DNA from: Gemmatimonadaceae bacterium
Lineage (GTDB): Bacteria > Gemmatimonadota > Gemmatimonadetes > Gemmatimonadales > Gemmatimonadaceae
NCBI GenBank assembly: GCA_022843265.1
Contig: JALHNZ010000016.1
Location: forward strand, 1 to 62,254
DNA: 62,254 bases
Reading direction: 5' to 3'
Under the pieces are notes generated by a model. That model was not told the origin of the DNA, did no database searches, and saw only the letters and a list, made by a program, of their open reading frames with translations. This document shows, piece by piece, positions 9,348 to 17,942 of this stretch (its first letter is position 1; every line of letters begins with the position of its first letter). Made by a program: the position numbers and the translations under genes.

Positions 9348-9905
9348 CTAGCGGCGGATGGGCTCCGGCGCACCGGCGTAGCGCTCATAGCGCCCCACCA
9401 GATGACCGATCACGATCATCACGGGGAAGATGAACCGCTGAACAAAGTCAGGAATCTCCAGCATTTTGAACTCGCTCCGATATCGGTGCGCGAGATATGC
9501 CGCTTCCAGCAAATTCGGCCGCTGAGATCCGGCGCGACGTGATGAGTCAAAAATCTCACTGAGAAAATACTCAATGTTGTCGGCGGGCTCGATGTACGCA
9601 TCGCATCGTAGTTCATCGGTTCCGGCATTCCAGAAACGGTGCGCCTCGCCGGCCTTGAACGTGACGGTCTCACCAACACCAGCGAATTGCTCGGCTTCAC
9701 CCAGTCGTTGGTAGCCAATAGTGCCGTGACGCACAGTCAGTGCCTCTTCCTGATAGTGGTGCACGTGCATAACCGGTCCCTGGCCTGGAGCCACCACATT
9801 ACGGCCTTCAAGTCGTGGTCCTGTTTTTCCCGGTACGCGACGTTCAAACGTGAGCGTTTCGCCCGCGCCATTGGCAATGGTATGTGGATATTGAAAAGTG
9901 CGCAT
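9348..9905 (-). CDS. Cupin-domain protein
   Basis: A 185-residue protein with a single cupin_2 barrel. VVAPGQGPVMHVHHYQEEAL provides the first cupin motif (HxHxxxxE), and FKAGEAHRFWN the second (PxG-like with His), so a divalent metal site is likely. The C-terminal third contains a hydrophobic helix (FIFPVMIVIGHLVG) that may associate with the membrane. ATG 9905 is where the conserved domain begins; the frame runs on to 10043 without recognisable sequence. It is upstream of the hybrid kinase on the same strand. The ligand is unknown. Confidence 0.8.
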   Translation of the reverse strand: MRTFQYPHTIANGAGETLTFERRVPGKTGPRLEGRNVVAPGQGPVMHVHHYQEEALTVRHGTIGYQRLGEAEQFAGVGETVTFKAGEAHRFWNAGTDELRCDAYIEPADNIEYFLSEIFDSSRRAGSQRPNLLEAAYLAHRYRSEFKMLEIPDFVQRFIFPVMIVIGHLVGRYERYAGAPEPIRR

Positions 9906-10097
9906 GGTTCGACTGAGGAAGCAGGTGAGAAATCCGACCTGCTTACCGTACGCGCGATCGTGCGAACGTCGGTGGGACGTTTGACCCAGCCCTGTGCGCC
10001 TGAATATGCACGATGGGTCTTTTGTCCCTGTTGTCGACATCACGTGATGGTGATCATGTGGCGCACCGAAGTATCACACCACATTGAGGATCTCATC

Positions 10098-10661
10098 ATG
10101 TTGAATCGATCGTTGTTCAAGACCACCGCGCTGGTTGCCGTGACCATGCTCACGCTTGTGGCATGCGACGAGACGTCCGCACCAACGGCAGTCGACCACC
10201 TCACGGCACACGCCAATCACGCCACGCCGCACGTTGCCGCAGCAGCCGGCGACATGTACAAGCTGGCGCGGCAGAGTACGTCGCGCTTTCACTCCAATCA
10301 GCAGGCGTTCATGGCTGGATACGTGAGCGATCCGCATTGTGTCGCACATCCGCAGCTTGGCGGCATGGGGGCACATTGGGTAAACGCAACGCTTATTGAT
10401 CCGAAGTTCGACGCGGCAAAGCCCGAAGCACTGCTGTACGCACCGGGAAAGGGCAACGGAAAGAAAATTGTTGGCGTTGAGTACATCGTGATCAACGTGG
10501 GACAGGAGCGCCCCGCGTTTGATGGTCGGCCATTTGATATTGGCGGCGTGCCCGTGCTCACGCAGCAGGGGATCGCACACTGGAGTCTGCACGTCTGGCT
10601 GTACGAAGCGAATCCAAACGGACTGTACACGCCATTCAATCCCAACGTGCGTTGCAATTAA
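10098..10661 (+). CDS. Putative secreted lipoprotein, function unknown
   Basis: 187 residues. The N-terminus is a lipoprotein signal: positive residues, hydrophobic stretch, and lipobox LVAC with Cys23. The mature part contains no family I can name; VWLYEANPNGLYTPFNPNVRC closes the protein with a Cys that could pair with the Cys in SDPHCVAHP. GAGG at 10086-10089 gives a well-spaced Shine-Dalgarno for ATG 10098. The gene is divergent from the cupin gene and its TAA overlaps the TAA of the convergent DUF4199 gene by 4 bp (TTAA at 10658-10661). Confidence 0.8.
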   Translation: MLNRSLFKTTALVAVTMLTLVACDETSAPTAVDHLTAHANHATPHVAAAAGDMYKLARQSTSRFHSNQQAFMAGYVSDPHCVAHPQLGGMGAHWVNATLIDPKFDAAKPEALLYAPGKGNGKKIVGVEYIVINVGQERPAFDGRPFDIGGVPVLTQQGIAHWSLHVWLYEANPNGLYTPFNPNVRCN

Positions 10662-11182
10662 GTCTCGGTACGCCGCTTCCGGCTCAGGAGGCCTGCTGTG
10701 ACCAGCGTAAACAGCAGGCCGACCGGGAGCGGCTCGAGGAATGTGATACCCATGTTGATCAGCGGATTCTTGTACATCTCGTTGAAGCGCGCCATCTCCG
10801 CCGCCTGCGCTGCCACGTCCGCGTCCGAAGCTCCACCCGCTCTGGCTTTCTCGAGGGTGTAGGCGGAATATTTCTCAAAAAAATCGGGCGAGATCTTGTG
10901 GTAGACCAGTTGCCAGGTGGCCACGTAGCAGAGACTGGCCACCGCCGTAATCATGATGCCTACGTTGAACGCGCGGCCGAACGAAACCGTCCCGCCAGCC
11001 ACATTGTCGCGGTATGAACGCACGCCGAAGTACACCATCATGAAAGACAGCACCATCGTGGTGTAACCGATGAGCATGCCCTTGTCGAAGCCAATCTGCT
11101 CCATGAACGGAATGGTGAGCAGCATCATGGCTGAGAGCATGGCGCCGGCAATGAGTCCAAACGTCAAGACGATTTTGCGCAT
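10658..11182 (-). CDS. DUF4199 family integral membrane protein
   Basis: 174 residues with about four hydrophobic segments (residues ~5-28, 36-52, 68-92, 145-165). The pattern of a short cytoplasmic N-terminus, a YFGVRSYRDN loop and a C-terminal LEPLPVGLLFTLVTAGLLSRK segment matches DUF4199 proteins, which are common in Bacteroidota and Gemmatimonadota. No biochemical function is established for the family. It lies 125 bp downstream of, and on the same strand as, a membrane-tethered LuxR-type regulator; this pairing suggests the two are functionally connected. Candidate operator repeats sit in the gap. Confidence 0.85.
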   Translation of the reverse strand: MRKIVLTFGLIAGAMLSAMMLLTIPFMEQIGFDKGMLIGYTTMVLSFMMVYFGVRSYRDNVAGGTVSFGRAFNVGIMITAVASLCYVATWQLVYHKISPDFFEKYSAYTLEKARAGGASDADVAAQAAEMARFNEMYKNPLINMGITFLEPLPVGLLFTLVTAGLLSRKRRTET

Positions 11183-11241
11183 GTGAAGTCCCGAGGGGTT
11201 GAAGGAACGCCGATTCTAGTCTCCCGGGGCTTTCCAATGCG

Positions 11242-11288
11242 TCACCCAAACGGGTGATTTTTCGTTCGGCCGCGCTAAATCACCCAAA
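11242..11288 (-). promoter_or_regulatory. Candidate operator: repeated TTTGGGTGA upstream of the DUF4199 gene
   Basis: In the gap between the LuxR-type gene and the DUF4199 gene, TCACCC-AAAC-GGGTGA (11242-11257) is a perfect 6-bp inverted repeat. The 9-mer TCACCCAAA recurs at 11280-11288, 38 bp away. The repeated 9-mer is direct observation; binding by the neighbouring regulator is inference. Confidence 0.5.
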
Positions 11289-11307
11289 AGTTGCAGCCAA
11301 CGTCGCG

Positions 11308-11763
11308 TCAGGGGATCAGTCGCAGCTCTTTTCCCCGCTGCACAGCCTGCGTGCGACGCTGTGCACCCAGTTTGCCGAACACGCGGCTCGAGTGCGTCTT
11401 CACGGTGTTCTCACTCACGAACACACGTTCGGCGATTTCCCGATTGCTCAGCCCATCGGCAATGAGCGCGAGAATTTCCAACTCGCGCGGCGTGAGCCCC
11501 AGGGCGGCGACCTGCTGCTCATCGCGCACAAACGCCAGTGGCGCTGGGACCATGATCTCCCGTATCACAATTTCGGGAGCGGGCGCTTTGGTTCGCGTGA
11601 GGCGGTTGCCGAGCCAAAGGCCGAGCGTTGCGAACAGGGCGGCGACGAGGGCACCGTAAATCTGGACAGAGTGCTCGACGACGATCCAGCGATACTCGAT
11701 GAACTGCAATGCGGCGATGAGTACGCCGCAGAGCAGCCCGTAGAGAAGCACGTGCTTTCGCAT
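11308..11763 (-). CDS. Membrane-anchored LuxR-type HTH transcriptional regulator
   Basis: 151 residues. The N-terminal ~50 residues hold two hydrophobic segments (LLYGLLCGVLIAALQF and IYGALVAALFATLGLWLG). After a Pro-rich linker comes a complete LuxR/FixJ HTH domain (about residues 86-148): GLTPRELEILALIADGLSNREIA, then VSENTVKTHSSRVFGKLG. There is no receiver domain, so it is not a classical response regulator. The regulator would bind DNA while held at the membrane, probably controlled by a membrane partner such as the DUF4199 protein encoded next. ATG 11763 starts right before the first membrane segment; the frame is open to 11826 but that overlaps the upstream gene's stop. Confidence 0.88.
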   Translation of the reverse strand: MRKHVLLYGLLCGVLIAALQFIEYRWIVVEHSVQIYGALVAALFATLGLWLGNRLTRTKAPAPEIVIREIMVPAPLAFVRDEQQVAALGLTPRELEILALIADGLSNREIAERVFVSENTVKTHSSRVFGKLGAQRRTQAVQRGKELRLIP

Positions 11764-11825
11764 ATCACATTCTGCGTTTGGCCCGAAACGACCGGCACCA
11801 GCCGACCGCAGGCCACAGTGGTTCA

Positions 11826-14800
11826 TCAGGGCTTGAGTGCATTCTCAAGTTGCGCCAGTGCACGCTTCGCATCCGCGAGCGCTGCCTTATGCGTGCCAGT
11901 TGGCGCTTTCACGCTGGCCTGCCGTACACCACTACCGGTGTAGCCACTGATGATCTGACCGAGTCCGCTACCCGGTCCTCGGCCCCCGCGACCGCCACGC
12001 GCTGCACCGGCTGTCAGGCCAAGTTCTTCGGCCACCGTTTGCAAACGCTGTGCGTCGGCACCTGTGGAATTCTGCAGTTTCGCGCGAAACTCCGTGGTGC
12101 GCGCCGCGATTCGTGACTGCACATCCACGACGTCGAGCAGGAAGGCTTCGCGCTCATTGTGTTCAGCCACGGTGACTTCACTGGTTGCATCGGCGCGTAC
12201 CTCGAACTGCTGACGCGAGGTGTCGCGACCAGCGATCATGGTCACCGTGAAGCGACCGGGAGCCACATGAAATCCTCGCGGACCAATGTTGCGCGCGGGA
12301 AGTGGGAGGGCCGGACGACGCGCGGGGCCCTGCGCCGCGCGCGTCATTCCGCCCGCGCCGGCCGGAGGACCACCGGCAAATCCTCCAGCGAATCCGCCGC
12401 CCGAAACCACCGGCCAGCGCAAATCCCAGTTCACGCGCTGCACGACACCCGTTGTATTGGACGCGGTGAAGCTGCGCACTTCGCGACCCGCTGCATTCGT
12501 CACAATGAAGCGTACCGTGTCGACGGGCTGCGTGAGATAGTACGTGAACGCCGCACCCTCCTCCGGGTTTTCCGACGCGTAGATCGCGTGTGCCGCCGTT
12601 GACACGTCGGCGCGATAGATCGTCAGCGTGGTGGGTCGCACTGAGAAGAGCGTCGCAGGCTTTTGCGATGTCGCGGTGGTCCACTCGGCGAGCGCCGCGG
12701 CATCATCAAGCACCCAGATGCTGCGTCCATGCGTGCCGAGCACGATGTCGCGCGTGCGCGGATGAATGATTATGTCGTCATATCGCGTGGGCGGCAGATT
12801 TGCCTTGAGACGCGTCCAGGTGCTGCCGCTGTCTACGCTGTAGTGCAGGAACCGCTCGGTGCCCGCGAGCAATACATGGGCCTTGCCCGGATACTCAGCG
12901 ATAGACCGCACCGGATTGCCGTCCGGCAGTCCAGCGGTGGTGCGCTTCCACGTGCGCCCAAAATCAGTGGTACGGAAAATGTACGGCGCGAAGTCTCCGC
13001 CACGATGATTGTCAAACGACACGATCGCAGTGCCGGCACCAGCGCTGCTCGCCACGATGCGATCCACGAAAGATCCATCTGCGATACCGCGAATGTTCTT
13101 GCCAACTTCTGTCCAGCTTTGACCACCATCGCGCGACACCTGCACGTTGCCGTCATCCGTACCAACCCACAACACACGCGCGTCCCGCGGCGACTCGGCC
13201 ATCGTGGTAATTTCACTGAAGTTCGACTCACCATCATTGCGCGAGTGCCGAATCTCGGTGGTGAGCACTCCGCCAATACGGAGTGTGTCACGATTCACCT
13301 TGCGCGTGAGATCTTCAGTTGCCGTCCAGGTGCTGCCAAAATCACGTGAGATCAGCAGCTTGTTTGCGCCGAGATACACCGTGCCTGCGTTGTGCACAGA
13401 CGCCACGACTGGGGCTGTCCAATCGAAGCGATAGCTCTCGCCCGACGGCGCCATGGGCTGGATATCGTAGCGGTCGCCGGTGATCGCGTCCACGCGCGAA
13501 ATGTTGCCGCCACTCGATGTGGAGTACACAAAACGTTCACCCTTGATGTCCACGGCGTGGCCCGTGCCATCACTGAAACCGATCTGCACCCAGTCCTGAT
13601 TCAGAATGCCGAGCCAGTGATTGGTCGCGCTCGGTCCCATCCAGGAGTGCGCGTCCTGCATGCCGCCGTAAATCCAGTACGGTTCACGATTGTCTACGGC
13701 AATACGGTAGAACTGTCCGATCGAAAAGTTGTTGATGCGCGCGTACGTGTAACCAAGATCCCAGCTTTCGTGCAATCCGCCGTCGCCGCCGAGCAATAAA
13801 TGGCGCGGGTCAGTGGGATCAATCCACAGTGCGTGGTGATCGTCTTTCAGCCCGAGATCGTAGGTGGGCGAGTTGGGCATGCCTTCGAACGTGGCACCGC
13901 CGTTTTCACTCTTGGCGGGCTGCACACCCATCATCCAGATACGCTGATCGTTGGTGGGATCGATGTACGGCTTGGAGTAATACATCGGGCGCGGATTCGT
14001 GGCGCTCATGCGCTTCCACGTGGCGCCCGCATCTTCGCTGCGATACGTGCCACCGGCGCCCGGGTGTTCAATGGTCGCCACGAGCACATCGGGTTTGGAC
14101 AGTGCAATCGCCAGGCCAATCCGGCCCTTGTCGCCTTCGGGTACACCGTTGGTGAGCGGCAACCATGTGTCACCAGCGTCGGTGGACTTCCACAGCCCGC
14201 TGCCGGGTCCGCCGCCATTGAAGCCGAAGCCCGTGCGTAAACGCTGATACGTGGCCGCGTACAACACCTTCGGATCGCGCGGATCCATCACCAGATCTGT
14301 CGCGCCCGTAAGCGTATCTACGGTAAGCACGCGCTTCCACGTTGTGCCACCATCTGTTGTGCGAAACACACCGCGTTCAGCGTTCGCTCGCCAGAGATTG
14401 CCAACGGCCGCCACGTAGGCTGTGTTTGCATCGGTGGGATGCAACACTACGCGCGCGCTGCTCGACGTTTCGCGCAGGCCGGTAAACTTCCACGTGGCGC
14501 CTGCGTCGGTGGACTTGTAGATGCCGCCGCCCCAGGTGCTCGACTGACGATTATTCTGTTCGCCCGTGCCGGCCCAGATGATCTTGCTATCGCCGGCGAA
14601 GATCGCGATGTCGCCGAATGCATTTTCTCCGGTTTCGTCGAAGATCGGCGTCCAGAGAATGCCGTGGTTGGTGGTCTTCCAGAGTCCTCCGCCCGCGGCG
14701 GCCGCGTAGATCGTGGAATGATCGCGTGGATCAACCTCCACGTCCTGAATGCGACCGCCCATCACGGCGGGGCCGATTTCGCGGAATCGCAGCCCGTCGA

Positions 14801-14873
14801 ACGGTGACTGTGCAGGAAGGAGGGCCGCAGAACACACGGCGAGCGAGAGGACGGACAGCAGCTGGCGACACAT
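11826..14873 (-). CDS. Exported sortilin/VPS10-like BNR-repeat beta-propeller protein, paralogue 1
   Basis: 1015 residues with an N-terminal signal peptide (LLSVLSLAVCSAALLPAQ). The body is built of repeated SxDxGxTW 'Asp-box' blades: KSTDAGATWKF, RTTDGGTTWKR, KSTDAGDTWLP, RSEDAGATWKR, VSRDGGQSWTE, RTTDFGRTWKR and VDSGSTWTR. These are typical of the sortilin (VPS10) and WD40/YVTN/BNR glycosyl-hydrolase-like exo-proteins abundant in Gemmatimonadota. A GGFAGG/Pro-Ala linker precedes a C-terminal helical region. Despite frequent 'glycosyl hydrolase' labels, no catalytic residues can be assigned. It is closely similar to the protein at 40497-43880 (FREIGPAVMGGRI versus FRSIGPATMSGRI), so the two are paralogues. 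Confidence 0.9.
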   Translation of the reverse strand: MCRQLLSVLSLAVCSAALLPAQSPFDGLRFREIGPAVMGGRIQDVEVDPRDHSTIYAAAAGGGLWKTTNHGILWTPIFDETGENAFGDIAIFAGDSKIIWAGTGEQNNRQSSTWGGGIYKSTDAGATWKFTGLRETSSSARVVLHPTDANTAYVAAVGNLWRANAERGVFRTTDGGTTWKRVLTVDTLTGATDLVMDPRDPKVLYAATYQRLRTGFGFNGGGPGSGLWKSTDAGDTWLPLTNGVPEGDKGRIGLAIALSKPDVLVATIEHPGAGGTYRSEDAGATWKRMSATNPRPMYYSKPYIDPTNDQRIWMMGVQPAKSENGGATFEGMPNSPTYDLGLKDDHHALWIDPTDPRHLLLGGDGGLHESWDLGYTYARINNFSIGQFYRIAVDNREPYWIYGGMQDAHSWMGPSATNHWLGILNQDWVQIGFSDGTGHAVDIKGERFVYSTSSGGNISRVDAITGDRYDIQPMAPSGESYRFDWTAPVVASVHNAGTVYLGANKLLISRDFGSTWTATEDLTRKVNRDTLRIGGVLTTEIRHSRNDGESNFSEITTMAESPRDARVLWVGTDDGNVQVSRDGGQSWTEVGKNIRGIADGSFVDRIVASSAGAGTAIVSFDNHRGGDFAPYIFRTTDFGRTWKRTTAGLPDGNPVRSIAEYPGKAHVLLAGTERFLHYSVDSGSTWTRLKANLPPTRYDDIIIHPRTRDIVLGTHGRSIWVLDDAAALAEWTTATSQKPATLFSVRPTTLTIYRADVSTAAHAIYASENPEEGAAFTYYLTQPVDTVRFIVTNAAGREVRSFTASNTTGVVQRVNWDLRWPVVSGGGFAGGFAGGPPAGAGGMTRAAQGPARRPALPLPARNIGPRGFHVAPGRFTVTMIAGRDTSRQQFEVRADATSEVTVAEHNEREAFLLDVVDVQSRIAARTTEFRAKLQNSTGADAQRLQTVAEELGLTAGAARGGRGGRGPGSGLGQIISGYTGSGVRQASVKAPTGTHKAALADAKRALAQLENALKP

Positions 14874-14960
14874 ATCGGGGCGGGTGAGGGGTGCAGCCGC
14901 GAAATGTGTCGCCAGCGAATCAAATCAGATAGGTCCGATCGGGCGAATCTGCCCCGAGGC

Positions 14961-15854
14961 CTACCAGGTGGTCACGTCGCCCCAGGTGCTCCAGCGCAGC
15001 GAGCTGTCTTTGAAATACGCGGTCACTCGCTTGATGTCGGCAGCGCGGGCCTGCAGCGCGGCATGTTCGTCTGCCGTGAACACCCCTTCGCTGCCCGCCT
15101 TTAAGGACGGATTCTCCTGCAGCATTCCCCAGAGTGCCATGCGTTCACGCATGCGACCGAACTGGGTGTGCGTGAGTTTTGCTTTCACCAACGCCGATGG
15201 GTTGATCGTGCCTTCCGCAGCATCCGCTTTGGCAGAAACCTGCATGTCGATCATTTCGACCGGCGCGTACGGAATCTTGCAGGTCCCGCCCATGGTGACG
15301 ACAGCAGATTGCTGCAACAACACGGTTCCTGTGTCCATCGCCAACAGGTACGCGCGCTGATCATTCTTTTCGGACGCCGCCAATGCGCGTGCCTGCGCTT
15401 CGCCGGAGCGCTCATTGAGACGAGTGATCTCAGCCATGGTCTTTTCCGACATGGACATGGCCTTCATGGGATCGTACGACTTCGTGATTTTCTCGATGCA
15501 GGCGTTTGCCTCATCCTGCTGCTTCTTGTGCTCCGCCGACAGCCGCGTTGCCCGTTGCAATCTCTGCGCGTACGCGATTGCGGGTTCGAGGCTCGAGAGC
15601 ACCAGTTCGATGTGATCATCAGTCAGTGCATACGACACAGACGCAGTGCTTCCTGACGACGAGCCCTTGGCAACGCTCGCCGGCGCGTTCGCCGTGACGG
15701 TCGAGTCTTTTTTGCCCGCGACTTTTTCCTTGACCGCATCTTGAGCCGCCTTTTTTAAACGGCTAAGCTGAGCCTCTGCAGGCGAGCTGAAAACGGTGCA
15801 CAACAACAGTGCGACTACTGAGTTCACCACTCGAACGCTCACTCCGCTTTGCAT
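14961..15854 (-). CDS. Exported protein of unknown function
   Basis: 297 residues with a clear signal peptide (VVNSVVALLLCTVFSSPAEAQ). The mature protein begins with a Lys/Ala-rich helix, a Ser/Gly-rich linker, then long amphipathic helices. Two Cys residues (in NACIEKI and GGTCKIPY) could form a disulphide. GGAGG is 5 nt before ATG 15854. It belongs to the minus-strand run between the phosphodiester glycosidase and the first sortilin-like gene. I do not recognise the family. Confidence 0.78.
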   Translation of the reverse strand: MQSGVSVRVVNSVVALLLCTVFSSPAEAQLSRLKKAAQDAVKEKVAGKKDSTVTANAPASVAKGSSSGSTASVSYALTDDHIELVLSSLEPAIAYAQRLQRATRLSAEHKKQQDEANACIEKITKSYDPMKAMSMSEKTMAEITRLNERSGEAQARALAASEKNDQRAYLLAMDTGTVLLQQSAVVTMGGTCKIPYAPVEMIDMQVSAKADAAEGTINPSALVKAKLTHTQFGRMRERMALWGMLQENPSLKAGSEGVFTADEHAALQARAADIKRVTAYFKDSSLRWSTWGDVTTW

Positions 15855-15890
15855 AACGCCTCCGCAAGGGATCAGGGGGAGGCATACACG

Positions 15891-16817
15891 TTACGGTTTC
15901 TTGTCTGCCGCCGCCATAGGTCGTTTGCTCCGACCAACAAGCGCGAGCGGTACTCGCCGCAGACCGTTCCAGCGAAGCTCATCCGTGCTGTCACGAACGA
16001 GTAGTTGTGCAGAGAGTCCACCATCCAGCATGAGCGCGTGCTCCGCGCCAAGACGCCAGGCGACCTCAGCCATTTCCGGTGTGGTCGGACCGATTGGCAG
16101 TCGCGACGCCAGTCCGGCAACACCATCGTAACGCGAGAGGAGCAACAACACGCGGCCATCCGCGCGAGTGGCGAAGACCAAACGTACGTCCCGATGCGTT
16201 TGATCAATCGCATCACGCGCGCAGAGTGCGTTCGGGGCGCGACTGCCGCGAAGAATCAGCGGGTACGACTGCAACGCTTCACGCACGGAACCTGCGGCGC
16301 GCGATGTTTCAATTTCGCTCGCGTCGATAATAGTGACGCGTCCTGCGCTGTCGATCGTGATGGCGCCCGCGAGAGCGCCGCGTCCCGGTCGTTGCCACTC
16401 ACGTCCGTTGTGCACGACCCAGCCCCACGGACCTTCGTCAGTGAACTGCCCGGCGTTCACCGCCAACACGGCGTCGCTCGGCGTATTGTCGAGCGACCAA
16501 CCGGCGAGGGCACTGCCGTCACGTGCGATCGTGAGTTCGAGTTGCACCCGCTGTGGATCTACTTCAACCACCACAATCCGGACGGGTAGCCTTCGCTCGC
16601 CAACTTCAATCGGCCATTCCGCCCAGCGCACATCAGTGCCGCGGTAGCTCAGTGCAGGCAGAGCCGCGCGCGCCCGTGATTGCGTCAGCGCGCTGCAACG
16701 CTCAAGTCGTATTGAAGTGCGCGAAGTACTGTCACGTGCTGATCCGCTTTGCGCCGATAGCAAGGAACTGGCGCACCACACGCTGGCCCAGCCGAGCAGA
16801 AGCAGCGCGCGATTCAT
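15891..16817 (-). CDS. Exported phosphodiester glycosidase (NAGPA/DUF2233) family protein
   Basis: 308 residues with an N-terminal signal peptide. The C-terminal half matches the NAGPA domain of the GlcNAc-1-phosphodiester alpha-N-acetylglucosaminidase fold: VNAGQFTDEGPWGWVVHNG, then LLLLSRYDGVAGLASRLP and the hallmark EVAWRLGAEHALMLDGGLSAQL. Family members remove GlcNAc from phosphodiesters; bacterial homologues are mostly uncharacterised and act in the envelope. The ATG lies 2 bp after the stop of the BciA-like gene, so both are almost certainly cotranscribed. Confidence 0.85.
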   Translation of the reverse strand: MNRALLLLGWASVWCASSLLSAQSGSARDSTSRTSIRLERCSALTQSRARAALPALSYRGTDVRWAEWPIEVGERRLPVRIVVVEVDPQRVQLELTIARDGSALAGWSLDNTPSDAVLAVNAGQFTDEGPWGWVVHNGREWQRPGRGALAGAITIDSAGRVTIIDASEIETSRAAGSVREALQSYPLILRGSRAPNALCARDAIDQTHRDVRLVFATRADGRVLLLLSRYDGVAGLASRLPIGPTTPEMAEVAWRLGAEHALMLDGGLSAQLLVRDSTDELRWNGLRRVPLALVGRSKRPMAAADKKP

Positions 16818-16819
16818 GA

Positions 16820-17806
16820 TCAGAACACCGCGTGCTCGCCGCGTGCATCAACGGTGTTGCCAGCGAGCAGTTGTGCGTAATAGTCGCGCAACGTGTCTGT
16901 GCCGGTAGACGGCGTTGCGCTCGCGTCGTAGCGTTTCCCTGAAGCGTCCCACACCAGCATGGACTCGGTGGCGTAATACCGCCCAATGCGCGCTAACTCC
17001 GCTTTGGCCGCCAGCGCCGGCACAACACGACCCGCCGCGCCAAGCACAGCAACGATCGTATCCAGGAGCGCCACGGGAACACGTTTGTAACGCGCGGGAC
17101 GTCCGGTGAGCTCGAACAACAGCGCTCCTTGTTCGTGCGGTGTGAGCGCCTCGCCGGGACCGCCAATGGGCAATATACGATGGTGTTTGTCTCGGTCCGA
17201 AAGGCACGAGGCGATGAAACGCGCCAGATCGTCGTCGCTAATTGGTTTGCACGCCGTGAGCGACCCGTTACCGAATACGAGAAACGGCTTGCCATTTTTT
17301 ACGCGCTGCACTTGTCCGGACAGCGACTTGAAGAACGCCGTTGGACGGACAATCGACCACGTCAGCCCTGACGACATGAGCTCGCGTTCGAAGGCCAATT
17401 TCGCGTGTTGAAACGCCAGTAACGGCTTCTGCACGCAGATCGCTGAGAGGAGCACGAACTGCGTCACACCAGCGGACTTGGCGGCGTTCAGCACGTGCAC
17501 GTGCGCCTGATGATCAATCGCCCACGCGTCGCGCGGCGCGCCGGTGCGTGAAGCCATGCACGACACCACCGCGTCAAATCGCTCGCCGCGAAATCCGTCG
17601 CGCGCAATCGATGCGGGATCGGTCACGTCGCCGGTGCGTACCTCCGCACCGAACAGTGTCGCGGGCCGTTCGGCACCACGCGGGCGGACAAAACACACCA
17701 CGTCGTGCCCGCTGTGTACCAGCGCGCGCGCCGTAGCGCCGCCGATGGTACCGGTGGCGCCGAGCAGGAGAATGCGCTGAGGCGCAGTGCGATCAGGGAA
17801 TGGCAA
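16820..17806 (-). CDS. BciA-type divinyl (proto)chlorophyllide 8-vinyl-reductase homologue, NmrA-like SDR
   Basis: 328 residues, atypical short-chain dehydrogenase fold. GATGTIGGATA gives the NADPH-binding glycine motif. The middle and C-terminal parts carry sequence I associate with BciA/DVR, the NADPH-dependent reductase that converts the C8-vinyl of divinyl-chlorophyllide to ethyl: AICVQKPLLAFQHAKLAFE, SIVRPTAFFKSLSGQV, CKPISDDDLARFI, LPIGGPGEALTPHEQG, ARIGRYYATESMLVWD and ATPSTGTDTLRDYY. No other pigment genes are in the window. It could therefore belong to a phototrophic member with its photosynthesis cluster elsewhere, or be a homologue with another substrate. It is cotranscribed with the downstream glycosidase (2-bp gap). 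Confidence 0.75.
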   Translation of the reverse strand: MPFPDRTAPQRILLLGATGTIGGATARALVHSGHDVVCFVRPRGAERPATLFGAEVRTGDVTDPASIARDGFRGERFDAVVSCMASRTGAPRDAWAIDHQAHVHVLNAAKSAGVTQFVLLSAICVQKPLLAFQHAKLAFERELMSSGLTWSIVRPTAFFKSLSGQVQRVKNGKPFLVFGNGSLTACKPISDDDLARFIASCLSDRDKHHRILPIGGPGEALTPHEQGALLFELTGRPARYKRVPVALLDTIVAVLGAAGRVVPALAAKAELARIGRYYATESMLVWDASGKRYDASATPSTGTDTLRDYYAQLLAGNTVDARGEHAVF

Positions 17807-17852
17807 CGTGTGTGTCCAGAGTCAGGTCGCCCTCAATCTACGCGCGGGGATG

Positions 17853-17872
17853 CGGCGCCATACATGGCGCCG
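17853..17872. promoter_or_regulatory. Perfect 9-bp palindrome in divergent intergenic region
   Basis: CGGCGCCAT-AC-ATGGCGCCG is a perfect inverted repeat with a 2-nt spacer. It lies midway between the divergently transcribed BciA-like gene and the amidohydrolase gene. Its position and symmetry suit a dimeric regulator's operator; the cognate protein is unknown. Confidence 0.45.
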
Positions 17873-17942
17873 AGCGCGGGAACGCTGCATAATCTCTCAC
17901 GATTGTCTCCTGGCGGCGTTCGATTCCCACCACTGCGCTCCG

